A DNA stretch of 24,167 nucleotides from Prorocentrum cordatum (GCA_963575745.1 CAUYUJ010006364.1:30001-54167), one strand, 5' to 3'. Shown: positions 1 to 8,726, counted from the stretch's first letter. Notes: generated from the letters alone by a model not told the origin. Numbers and translations are program-made.

Positions 1-37
1 CGAGAGAGAGAGAGTGTGTGTGTGTGTGTGCGTGTGT
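1..37. repeat. GA/GT dinucleotide microsatellite
   Basis: The window opens inside a (GA)n run that switches to (GT)n, with one GC interruption. It is a simple-sequence repeat, truncated by the window edge. Confidence 0.9.
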
Positions 38-242
38 ACATCACCATGCGTGCTCTCCTCGCGTGCTGCGAGCAGCTCGGTGCCATATGCTGCACCAGTG
101 CCCAACAGTTGACACCACAGTTCGCTAGCACAGCCCAGGATCCGATGGAGGAGCTCTGGCCGTTTAGCTGCCATATGCTGCCATGATGGTTTGCGTGCGC
201 ATATACGCGTAAAGGTACAACAACGCGCGCGCGAAGCGCACC

Positions 243-713
243 ATGGCACTGCCCTCCTTCTGCTACTTGTTTTCCTACGTCTTCCGCATGGTCTTACCCC
301 TCATGCCACCTCGCCATCCCTCCACCCTCAAGCTGGCCATCCCGATTGCAGAAGTGACGTCTTCCAAATACTCCAAAATGCGATCGATCCCGAATACCTG
401 TTCCCAAACACATTGCACAGAAACGAACCCATGTAACCCCTGGTCCGCCGAACTTGGCTGGGATCAGTATGCGTACGCGACACGGCGTTGCATGACCTCT
501 GCTGTCCTGGGCCTTGATGCGCGTGATCCACTCTGGCCAATGCCCCCCCGCGGAAAACAGCAATCGCACGACAGGTTGACGCAGATGTCGCGCCTGCTGC
601 AGAAAATCTCTCCCATCGACTTGGCCGCGGCCTCGTCCTCATCCGGTGAGCTCATGCAAGTGTGCAAGAAATTCTGCGCTCAGAAGCAAGTTATCGGCTA
701 CACGCAGGAGTGA
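243..713 (+). CDS. possible short hypothetical protein or exon remnant (156 codons)
   Basis: I do not recognise this protein. The reading frame runs from ATG at 243 to TGA at 711-713. The first half is Pro/Ser/Thr-rich and unconvincing. The second half (about 520-710) reads more like protein, with a mixed, partly helical composition and G/C-ending codons (CTG, ATC, GAG). No domain, signal peptide or membrane segment stands out. The stop codon falls inside the first GAGTGACC of the inverted-repeat element at 707-868, so if this was a gene its natural end may have been replaced by that insertion. It could equally be a chance open frame in GC-rich DNA. No promoter is visible. Confidence 0.2.
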   Translation: MALPSFCYLFSYVFRMVLPLMPPRHPSTLKLAIPIAEVTSSKYSKMRSIPNTCSQTHCTETNPCNPWSAELGWDQYAYATRRCMTSAVLGLDARDPLWPMPPRGKQQSHDRLTQMSRLLQKISPIDLAAASSSSGELMQVCKKFCAQKQVIGYTQE

Positions 714-868
714 CCCTGGGTAAGAGTGACCTTTGGTGCGCGGTTCATTGGGGGTCGCGGGGGGACCAAACTCGAGCGCACAAGACGCTAATACCGCATC
801 GCGTTCGGCGATCGGGGAGCCCCCTTGGGCCGGCACCAAAGGTCACTCCGGCGAAAGGTCACTCTTAC
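707..868. repeat. inverted-repeat (foldback/MITE-like) element with duplicated arm motifs
   Basis: A left arm at 720-739 (GTAAGAGTGACC then TTTGGTGC) is the reverse complement of a right arm at 833-868, except that the right arm holds the core AAAGGTCACTC twice (838-848 and 854-864). The left side likewise carries GAGTGACC twice (708-715 and 724-731). The loop of about 95 nt has no coding content. This is the architecture of a small foldback or MITE-like element. I see no obvious target-site duplication. Confidence 0.6.
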
Positions 869-1425
869 GTGTGGTCGAAGACAACATAGCTTACGAGGAG
901 GATCTGGGAGGCCCAGCGCGGCAACACGAGACCCAATTTGCATACGATCCACGTCGGATGGATGTCGGACTTCTGTCGGACTGACGCCGGAGCATCACTG
1001 CGCGAACGTCGTCCCCGAATTAGCGGGGCGGACGTGTGGACTAGATGACGCAACTACCGCGCGCCGCGCGAGGATTCCTGTCGCGCTACGCATCGGTCGG
1101 AAGAAGCGAGCGGAAGGATGAATCAGGAAGGCGCTGGAAGTATCTGGGATCTCTGGAAGCATGTTGGATCTCTCCGCCCGCCCCCCGACGAAGGAGGCAG
1201 AGGGAAGACGCTCGACTCTCGAGATGGGAAGGCGCCCGCAGCAACCTGGGACCCGGGACTCCCGAGAAAGAGGCGCCGTGTTCGGCCGGCGGCCCTGGGT
1301 CGGGACCACCACGGGCCGTGACGCTGCAGCTCCGGGGGGAGTGGGCCCTCACGCGTGGGCTATCGCGCCCTGGCGGGCCTGCGCTGCGACGGCCCCGGCG
1401 TCGGCTCCTGCCGCCGCGAGGACCC
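869..1425. other. non-coding stretch, nothing recognised
   Basis: GC-rich sequence with only chance open frames. The long frames entering the next block are created by the GGA repeat. No RNA gene or promoter is recognised. Confidence 0.5.
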
Positions 1426-1600
1426 GAGGAGGGGGAGGAGGGAGGAGGAGGAGGAGGAGGAGGAGGAGGAGGAGGAGGAGGAAGGAGGAGGAGGAGGAGG
1501 AGGAGGAGGAGGAGGAGGAGGAGGAGGAGGAGGAGGAGGAGGAGGAGGGGAGAGGAGGAGGGGGGAGGAGGAGGAGAGGAGGAGGAGGAGGAAGGAGGAG
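1426..1600. repeat. (GGA)n polypurine tract, 175 nt uninterrupted
   Basis: Every base on the plus strand from 1426 to 1600 is G or A, mostly perfect GGA triplets with a few GAA/GGGG variants. It is open in all frames (poly-Gly, poly-Arg, poly-Glu), which explains the long translations here. They are not genes. It abuts a pyrimidine tract, so it could fold back or form triplex DNA. Confidence 0.95.
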
Positions 1601-1667
1601 CCTCTTCTCCCCTCCCCTCCTCCCCTCCCCCCTCCCCCTCCTCCCCCTCCCCCTGCTCCCCCTCCTC
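1601..1667. repeat. CCT/CCCCTCC polypyrimidine tract
   Basis: A pure C/T run of 54 nt (1601-1654) continues to 1667 with one G. It follows the 175-nt purine run with no spacer and is largely complementary to it in inverted orientation. Confidence 0.9.
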
Positions 1668-2276
1668 ACACTGTCTCTCACAAAGGCCCCAGCAAGGCCG
1701 CCACAAAGCAACTCGCAAACCGCACCCCGGCGTAACCGCACCGATTGCAGTCGCCGAGATTTTTGTTGTGGGACCGCCACGCTTTCCATAGCAAAACCAC
1801 CACCACCACCCCCAACAAAAACCCAGGGCACCCTCGGAGGTAAACGGGGTGTTTCTTGGCATGGGTTTCCACTGCAAACTGGTGGCGAGCGAGGGGGGAG
1901 ATGAGAAAGAAAACGCCTTTTCATAAGGCGACGGGACTTCTCAGATGCCCTCGCGCCTTCTGAGAAGCTTTTCCTGTCTTCGAGGAAGGCTTAGAAAACT
2001 TCTCTCTCCCTGCCACTTCCCCCCTCGCTCGCCACCGAGATTGGGCAAACACCGTCGGTCGCGATTTTGCTCGCAGCGAGAGGATGCCAAAGTTCTTGCG
2101 GTCTGTGGGCCACGGCCCGGCTCTCTCTGGCGGCCGCCCGGGACGACCCTGGCCCTCCCAGAGCGCCTTGGACGAGGCGCAACTGCTGGACACCGATCAA
2201 ACGCTTGGAAACCTCTCCGATTTGCACGCCCGACGCTGGGGCGGAACTCGTGGGCACGACGCCCAACAGCACCGGG
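1668..2276. other. non-coding stretch with small hairpins
   Basis: No convincing gene. There is a long-range inverted pair TTTTTGTTG (1760-1768) and CAACAAAAA (1813-1821), and a hairpin cluster at 1914-1992 listed separately. Confidence 0.45.
1914..1992. other. cluster of three consecutive hairpins
   Basis: Three inverted repeats follow one another. CGCCTT and AAGGCG enclose a 5-nt loop (about 1915-1931). CTTCTCAG (1937-1944) pairs with CTGAGAAG (1960-1967). AAGC-TT-TTCCT (1965-1975) pairs with AGGAA-G-GCTT (1983-1992). The second and third share bases, so they are alternative folds. No known RNA family is recognised. Confidence 0.4.
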
Positions 2277-2348
2277 AGGCGAGGAGGAGGCGGAGGCGGA
2301 GGGGGAGGAGGAGGAGGAGGCAGAGGGGGAGGGGGAGGAGGAGGGGGA
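2277..2348. repeat. GGA/GGC-rich polypurine microsatellite
   Basis: Imperfect GGA triplets with interspersed GGC and GGGGGA units. It ends in three ATTCTA units (about 2348-2370). Confidence 0.85.
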
Positions 2349-2370
2349 ATTCTAATTCTAATTCTATCTA

Positions 2371-2880
2371 AGGCGGGGGTTCCTCCTCTAGGTAGGCCGC
2401 ACAATCAATATTCAGCCTCTGTCGGGGAAAGACGTGCCAGACTTTAGTGGCAACCCCCTTAAAGGCGTGACAGCACCTCTCGCCCCGCTTTCGAGGCTTC
2501 ACTGCACACTCCTTTCAGGATGCGGGGAGGCGCGACAGAGCAGTGTCCTACACAGACAATGCGAAACAGGACACCCCTCAGGACCGACAGTCGGTGGGAG
2601 GGGTGACAACGGTCGGCTTGGGGGTGGTCCAGGGCACCCCCGCACAAATCCGACGGCCCCAGGGCGTCGGGGACAGGGTCGGGACCAGGATCGCACCTCT
2701 CCCCCCGCGGCCCCAGCAGCTGGACACGCTGCTGAATGATGCATCTGGGCTTGCACAGGGCGCGCGTAGGGCGAGGCCCCAGCTGCCTTCCAGCAACTGC
2801 GCCGCGCCGAGAACGTTCCTGGGGTGCCCGATTCGTCTGGACCGGCCCATAGAGAACCGAGTGTGAATACGAGTTCTATT
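2371..2880. other. non-coding stretch, nothing recognised
   Basis: GC-rich sequence with short overlapping frames on both strands and no recognisable motif. One small palindrome, ACCGAC-A-GTCGGT, lies near 2582-2594. Confidence 0.45.
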
Positions 2881-3010
2881 TCTATATTTTTCAGATCAAT
2901 ATGGATATTGATGTGTACGTTTCTACAGAGTTGATGTGGATATTTCTACAGAATTGATGTGGATAGTCCCACATAGTATTTGGTGAGAATATCTTTCTAC
3001 ATGTTCGTAT
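2881..3010. repeat. AT-rich island with a 23-bp tandem duplication
   Basis: This is one of the few AT-rich stretches in the window. Two directly adjacent 23-bp units (2920-2942 and 2943-2965), each beginning TTTCTACAGA and ending GATGTGGATA, differ at one position (G/A). No gene is seen. Confidence 0.75.
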
Positions 3011-3109
3011 CAATTCGTGGCGCTTCCATCTGTGACCGTCTGAGTGAGAGGACCTGGGCCTGTCGCGACAGCCAGACCTGTCGGCTCCCCCGTGGAGGGC
3101 CCCCAAAAA

Positions 3110-3420
3110 TGCGATGCCCGTTGTATCGGGATGCTTTTGGGGCACCTTGAGGCCTCCTGGGGTCCTCCTGGGAGCCTCTCGGGGCGTCTTCGGGGTGTCG
3201 GGGGGGGGCTCTCGGGGGCCTCTTTTACGTCTCTTGGGGACCTCTGGGGGGTCTTTCGAGCTTTGTGGGGAGAAGTCTGTAGGGAAAGGATTGAACATCA
3301 TTTCAGTTCGGGCTCCTCCTCGTCGGCTCCTCGCTGTAGTTTTGGGGCTTCTTGGGAGGCCTCTTGGGCCTTCTTCGGGCCCTCTTGGGCCGTCTTGTTG
3401 CCGTCCTGGGGGCGTCGTGG
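3110..3420. repeat. degenerate ~11-bp repeat, GGGGCCTCTTG type
   Basis: Repeated GGGG/CCTC/TCTT blocks recur about every 10-12 bp. Related blocks occur at 6470-6545 (same orientation) and 23375-23625 (reverse complement). Open frames through it are Gly/Ser/Leu/Arg-rich artefacts of the repeat. Confidence 0.55.
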
Positions 3421-3577
3421 TCTGAATTGTAACACTTTTGGGGGCTGGATATGCCGTTTTGTGAAGAGACCCAGGGACACACAAATGAATACACAGAAGT
3501 CCCAGGATTTCTCATATTTCCCAACCATCCTGTGGTGTTGGGTCCTCGTTTTGAAGAGACGGTGCCCCGCGTTCCCG

Positions 3578-3618
3578 CCTCCTTCCTCCCTCCCTTTTTC
3601 CCCCCTCCTCCCCCTCCC
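3578..3618. repeat. polypyrimidine tract preceding the satellite array
   Basis: An uninterrupted C/T run of 41 nt (CCTCC/TTTTTC) immediately before the first 90-bp satellite unit. Confidence 0.8.
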
Positions 3619-5493
3619 ACACCCATTCTGGCACACCCCTCACACGTTTCGTGGCCCCATAGGGAGCTCCAGCGAAGGCCCCAGTGGCTGCGTTCGCATG
3701 CGGTTCCACCCCCCATTTCGGCACACCCCTCACACGCTTCGTGGCCCCATAGGGAGCTCCACCGAAGGCCCCAGTGGCTTCGTCCGCATGCGGTTCCACC
3801 CCCATTTCGGCACACCCCTCACACGTTTTGTGGCCCCATAGGGAGCTCCAGCGAGGGCCCCAGTGGCTGCGTTCGCATGCGGTTCCACCCCCAATTTCGG
3901 CACACCCCTCACACGTTTCGTGGCCCCATAGGGAGCTCCATCGAGGGCCCCAGTGGTTGCATCCGCATGCGGTTCCACACCCCATTTCGGCACACCCCTC
4001 ACACGTTTCGTGGCCCCATAGGGAGCTCCACCGAGGGCCCCAGTGGCTGCGTCCGCATGCGGTTCCACCCCCCCATTTCGGCACACCCCTCACACGTTTC
4101 GTGGCCCCATAGGGAGCTCCACCGAGGGCCCCAGTGGCTGCGTCCGCATGCGGTTCCACCCCCCATTCTGGCACACCCCTCACACGTTTCGTGGCCCCAT
4201 AGGGAGCTCCACCGAAGGCCCCAGTGGCTGCGTCGCATGCCTTCCACCACCCATTTCGGCACACCCCTCACACGTTTCGTGGCCCCATAGGGAGCTCCAC
4301 CGAAGGCCCCAGTGGCTGCGCCGCATGCGGTCCCACACCCCCATTTGGCACACCCCTCACACGTTTCGTGGCCCCATAGGGAGCTCCACCGAAGGCCCCA
4401 GTGGCTGCGCCGCATGCGGTCCCCACACCCATTTCGGCACACCCCTCACACGTTTCGTGGCCCCATAGGGAGCTCCACCGAAGGCCCCAGTGGCTGCGCC
4501 CGCATGCGGTTCCACCCCCCATTCTGGCACACCCCTCACACGTTTCGTGGCCCCATAGGGAGCTCCACCGAAGGCCCCAGTGGCTGCGCCCGCATGCGGT
4601 TCCACCCCCCATTCTGGCACACCCCTCACACGTTTCGTGGCCCCATAGGGAGCTCCACCGAAGGCCCCAGTGGCTGCGCCCGCATGCGGTTCCACCCCCC
4701 ATTCTGGCACACCCCTCACACGTTTCGTGGCCCCATAGGGAGCTCCACCGAAGGCCCCAGTGGCTGCGCCCGCATGCGGTTCCACCCCCCATTCTGGCAC
4801 ACCCCTCACACGTTTCGTGGCCCCATAGGGAGCTCCACCGAAGGCCCCAGTGGCTGCGCCCGCATGCGGTTCCACCCCCCATTCTGGCACACCCCTCACA
4901 CGTTTCGTGGCCCCATAGGGAGCTCCACCGAAGGCCCCAGTGGCTGCGCTGGCATGCGGTTCCACCCCCCATTCTGGCACACCCCTCACACGTTTCGTGG
5001 CCCCATAGGGAGCTCCACCGAAGGCCCCAGTGGCTGCGCCCGCATGCGGTTCCACCCCCCATTTCGGCACACCCCTCACACGCTTCGTGGGTGGCTCCAT
5101 GGGGAGCTCCACCGAACGCCCCAGTGGCTGCGCTCGCATGTGGTTCCCCCCCCATTTCGGCACACCCCTCACACGGTTCGTGGCCCCATAGAGAGCTCCA
5201 CCGAAGGCCCCAGTGGCTGCGCTCGCATGCGGTTCCACCCCCTTTTTCGGCACGCCCTTCACACGTCTCGTGGCCCCATAGGGAGCTCCACCGAACGCCG
5301 CAGTGGCTGCGCTCGCATGCGGTTCCACCCCCCATTTCGGCACACCCCTCACACGTTTCGTGGCTCCATAGGGAGCTCCACCGAAGGCCCCAGTGGCTGC
5401 GCTGGCATGCGGTTCCACACTCCATTCTGGCACACCCCTCGCACGTTTCGTGGCCCCATAGGGGGCTCCACCAAAGGTCCCAGTGGCACTGCC
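3619..5493. repeat. satellite array A: ~20 tandem units of 90 bp (88-91 bp)
   Basis: Using the motif CGCATG as anchor, units recur at 3695, 3785, 3874, 3964, 4054, 4145, 4234, 4322, 4411, then exactly every 90 bp at 4501, 4591, 4681, 4771, 4861, 4951 and 5041, then 5135, 5224, 5314 and 5404. The conserved core reads CACACGTTTCGTGGCCCC followed by ATAGGGAGCTCC. Units starting at 4501, 4591, 4681 and 4771 are identical base for base, while both edges are diverged and contain indels. That gradient is typical of homogenisation by unequal crossover. Because 90 is a multiple of three, several frames on both strands stay open for hundreds of codons with a 30-residue repeat. I treat these as non-genic. 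Confidence 0.95.
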
Positions 5494-5865
5494 CGCTTGC
5501 GTCCGCCACCACCCAGCACAGCCCTTGTTCCCTGCGCTTCACCCACCCAGAACAGCGCTTCGTAGCCCTATAGGGAGCTCCACCAAAGGTCCCAGCGGCA
5601 CCGCCCGCATGCGTCCGCCACCACCCTGCACAGCCCTTGCTCCCTGCCTGCGTTTCACCCACCCAGTACAGCGCTTCGTGGCCCCATAGGGAGCTCCACC
5701 GAAGGTCCCAGTGGCACCGCTCGCATGCGTCCGCCACCACGCAGCACAGCCCTTGCTGACCGCGTCTCACCCACCCAGTACAGCGTTTCGTGGCCCCAGA
5801 AGGAGCTCCACCGAAGGTCCCAGTGGCACCGCCCGCATGCGTCCGCCACCACCCAGCACAATTGC
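5494..5865. repeat. satellite array B: four longer units of 112-116 bp
   Basis: Anchors lie at 5494, 5606, 5722 and 5834, giving spacings of 112, 116 and 112. The units share the A-type core (GTGGCCCCATAGGGAGCTCC) but carry an inserted module containing CCGCCACCACCCAGCACAGC and TTCACCCACCCAG. The last unit is truncated at about 5865. This is a diverged higher-order subfamily fused to the end of array A. Confidence 0.85.
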
Positions 5866-6093
5866 GGCATTCACAACTGCATATGGTTGGGTCCTTCGCC
5901 AGGCTAATTCTCTATATTGTTTGGGTTTCTATCTTCCCCCCACTTCCCATATTCTCGCATATTTGCTCAGGCATCGACGATCAATTGTGTCTGTGTGTTT
6001 TTTCCTCTCCTGAGTTTAGGCGGTCGGAGAACGGACGAGCGGTCACGCGAAACTCTGCTGTCAAGAACCCCAGCACACTGGAGGAATTCTGGC
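5866..6093. other. AT-richer non-coding spacer
   Basis: The sequence after the satellite is less GC-rich and pyrimidine-rich (for example TTTTTTCCTCTCC near 6000). It resembles intron or intergenic sequence. No gene is recognised. Confidence 0.4.
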
Positions 6094-6165
6094 CTCTGGG
6101 AGGCCCCTTGGAGCTGCAGTGGGCCATTCGGAGGCTACCTCCGAGCCTTCTGGGGGTGTATCGGG
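6094..6165. repeat. duplicated ~72-bp segment, copy 1, with hairpin
   Basis: It starts CTCTGGGAGGCCC and ends around CCTTCTGGGGGTG. It contains the stem TTCGGAGG (6127-6134), loop CTA and CCTCCGAG (6138-6145). A second copy lies at 6357-6430 in the same orientation. Confidence 0.7.
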
Positions 6166-6170
6166 GGGGA

Positions 6171-6349
6171 CGAACGGGGGGGATAGCAAAGGGTAGGGTA
6201 GAGAATCAGCTCACGTAGCTGATTTTCCCAGCGCCTCCCGGCGCCGGGAGTCGCCCATGTATCGAGGAATGGGCCCGGCGGCGGGGCCGAAACCAGCTGC
6301 ATGCAGCAGATTTCGTACCCCCCCCTTTCCCTATCACCCCCTTTCGTTC
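6171..6349. repeat. foldback segment with imperfect terminal inverted repeats and nested palindromes
   Basis: The ends CGAACGGGGGGGATAG (from about 6171) and CTATCACCCCC-TTTCGTTCG (about 6331-6349) are imperfect inverted repeats. Inside are GAGAATCAGCT (6201-6211) with AGCTGATTTTC (6217-6227), the 16-bp palindrome CTCCCGGCGCCGGGAG (6235-6250), and the 12-bp palindrome GCTGCATGCAGC (6296-6307). The segment sits between the two copies of the 72-bp duplication. Confidence 0.5.
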
Positions 6350-6356
6350 GGCCCGA

Positions 6357-6430
6357 CTCTGGGAGGCCCATTGGAGCTGTTGTAGTGGACAATTTGGAGG
6401 CTACCTCCAAGCCTTCTGGGGGTGCACGGG
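6357..6430. repeat. duplicated ~72-bp segment, copy 2, with hairpin
   Basis: Copy 2 of the 6094-6165 segment. The stem here is TTTGGAGG (6393-6400), loop CTA, CCTCCAAG (6404-6411). Relative to copy 1 one base pair has changed on both sides (C-G to T-A), so pairing is kept. Confidence 0.7.
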
Positions 6431-6469
6431 GGCCATCGTGAACCTGCCACTCTTGGATCCCGACTTAAA

Positions 6470-6545
6470 TGACCTCTTCGGGCTACCTCGGGATCTCTCG
6501 GAACGCTCCTGGAACGCTCGTGAAGGCCCAGAAAATCGCCCCCGG
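6470..6545. repeat. short-period (~10 bp) degenerate repeat
   Basis: CGG-type blocks separated by TACCT, ATCTCT and AACGCTC-like spacers recur about every 10 bp between 6479 and 6522. It resembles the repeat at 3110-3420. Confidence 0.4.
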
Positions 6546-6645
6546 AAACTCTGGCATCTGTGAGGACAACTGCCCAGGGTACTTGTGGGGCTGGGACCCC
6601 CAAGGATCACCACGCGCGCGCTGACTTCAACAATCGAACCCTGTT

Positions 6646-6668
6646 GCCAGAGATTTTAACACGCCTCT
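6646..6668. repeat. 23-bp perfect direct repeat, copy 1
   Basis: GCCAGAGATTTTAACACGCC followed by TCT is repeated exactly at 6772-6794, 126 bp downstream. The intervening sequence is not itself repeated. Confidence 0.85.
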
Positions 6669-6771
6669 CTGTAATTTTTCATGGCAACCATGGCGAAAGG
6701 CGGCCGGCCGGCACGAGACTACGCCACAAGAGTATGTTTACAGACACACGCCTACGAATCTTACTTGTAAC

Positions 6772-6794
6772 GCCAGAGATTTTAACACGCCTCT
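6772..6794. repeat. 23-bp perfect direct repeat, copy 2
   Basis: Identical to 6646-6668. Confidence 0.85.
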
Positions 6795-8069
6795 GGCCCG
6801 TTGGGCTGGCGAAGCCCACTTCGCAGAGTTCGGTAGAAACATCGCGCCGAAGACCGCCCGCATACTTTCACCCCGAGAGGCGGATGCCCCCGATCACGCC
6901 CAAACGGATCTCCCCAAGAAGCCGTCAAGGGGCAACGCAATAATCATGCAAACGTGCACTGTCGGTCGAAGGAAGTAGATATACACATGACGTGAGAAGG
7001 CAGATGAAGTAGACTGGGTTCTGGCCGTCCGATAGAAACGATTCACAACAAACGCACACCGACTCTTGAAGCAGGAAGACGCTTGAAGTCGATTGAACAA
7101 TGGGGATCCCAAAATACCTACTTCAACGAGTGGCGTGTACGTCCGCGCCATGCTGCGACGTCGTAGCGGTGTGTCCCAAAGTGCCCCGCGGTGGTTCAAC
7201 ACGTGGCGCTATCGCAATGGCGGGCCCTGCCGCAGGCAACCGGACACGAAGGCAACGAAACAAGTGGGGATACTCACGGTCAGCAGTGAACTTCTCACAT
7301 TGGCATATCTGCGCAAGCCAAGCCGCTCCCTCAGTGCAACACATTGTCGTGTGTTTGCATGCACAAACAAAGCTGGAAGACCACCGTATGGGTGATGAGG
7401 ATTTGATGTCCTGTCTAAGAAATAGCGCAGCATGAACCCTGCTTGTTCGCGCCGCTCACGTCGACCTGATTGTGGCAAATTCGTGTCGTGACCACCCTGG
7501 CGCTGGCTTCGGACACTACGTGGATCACTCAACCTTCAACGACCGGCGGCGTCTGGATCGCCGGATAGTTCCAGATTGGCAGATTATGGGCCCACGTCGG
7601 CGTTCAACCTTGAACGCGCGCGATGGGGCCTGGGGGGGAAGCTCGGTCGGGACTGGATCAGGGAGGGAAGCATCACCTGGAATCGGTGATACATCGCCGA
7701 TAGATCAGCGACGGGCCCCCGCACAGCAAAACCGCGCGTTCCCGGGGCAAGGCGGGCAGTCAGGCCCCAGTCGGCGATCAGTGATGGGCCTGTTTTCCAC
7801 CACCGCCACCGTGCGCTGGAGGGGGGGAAGGAAGAGGGGAACGAAGAGGAGGAGGAGGGGGAGGATGATCAGGACCCTCTCTCCATCCAACTCATGGAGG
7901 TGGTGGGAAACATGCCCATCGATCAGTGTGCGATGGCGGGCCGACGAATCCCCCCTCAAACCCAGCCCCCGCCAGCGTTGCCCCCGATAGGGGTCGTCAA
8001 TGCGCCGACACGACTCGAACCTGCCGCGCCCCCCCGCCCCCCCCTCTCCGTGGCAGAAAGCGCCGTCTA
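6795..8069. other. non-coding stretch, nothing recognised
   Basis: Mixed-composition sequence with many short overlapping frames (the longest is about 170 codons at 7472-7990, without coding character). GATCAG-GACGGGCC-like motifs recur around 7703, 7779 and 7921. No RNA gene or conserved protein motif is recognised. Confidence 0.4.
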
Positions 8070-8700
8070 CGAGGAGAAGGGCAGAGGAGGGGGGAAGAGG
8101 ATAAGGAGGAGGGGGATAAGGAGGAGGAGGGGGACTAGGAGGAGGAGGAGGAGGAAGAGGAGGAGGAGGAGGAGGAGGAGGAGGAGGAGGAGGAGGAGAA
8201 GGAGGCGGAGGAGGGGGAAAAGGGGGAGGGGGAGGGGGAGGGGGGGGGAGGGGGGGAGGAGGAGGAGGAGGAGGAGGAGGAGGAGGAGGAGGAGGATGAG
8301 GAGGAGGGAGGAGGAGGAGGAGGGGAGGAGGAGGAAGAGGAGGGGGAGGAAGGGGGGGGGAGGAGGAGGAGGAGGAGGAGAGGAGGAGGAGGAGGAGGAG
8401 GAGGAGGAGGAAAAGGATGAGGAGGCGGAGGGGGAGGAGGAGGAGGAGAGGAGAGGAGGAGGAGGAGGAGGAGGAGGAGGAGGAGGGGAGGAGGGGGGGG
8501 AGGGGGAGGAGCACGAGGCGACGGAGGAGGGGGGGGGCGGGGGGGGGGGGGCAGGAGGAGGCGGAGGAGGAGGAGGCGGGGGAGGAGGGGGAGGAGGGGG
8601 AGGGAGAGGAGGGGGAGGAGGGGGAGGAGGGGGAGCAGGAGGAGGAGGAGGAGGAGGAAGACGAGGGGGTGGCGGAGGAGGAAGAGGAGGCATAAGAGGA
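8070..8700. repeat. ~630-nt polypurine (GGA/GGGGA) tract
   Basis: The plus strand is almost entirely G and A here, with isolated C or T (for example at 8133 and near 8510-8520). It is built of GGA triplets mixed with G-runs. All long frames through it encode poly-Gly, poly-Arg, poly-Glu or, on the minus strand, poly-Pro/Ser/Leu, and are artefacts. Confidence 0.95.
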
Positions 8701-8708
8701 GTAGTGTG

Positions 8709-8726
8709 TATATATATATATATATA
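8709..8726. repeat. (TA)9 microsatellite
   Basis: Nine TA units follow the polypurine tract. It lies 39 nt from the 27-nt palindrome at 8766. Confidence 0.9.

Noticed and set aside
1045-1924. Long open frames across the GGA tract on both strands (190-260 codons)
   Set aside because: They exist only because GGA/TCC repeats contain no stops. The translations are poly-Gly, Arg, Glu, Ser, Leu or Pro.
4268-5770. 500-codon minus-strand frame and 358-417 codon frames in the satellite
   Set aside because: The 90-bp unit keeps every stop-free frame open. Several overlapping frames on both strands are equally open, so openness is not evidence of coding.
3619-5865. CRISPR array
   Set aside because: Tandem units are contiguous and about 90 bp, with no unique spacers, and the sequence is eukaryotic in character.
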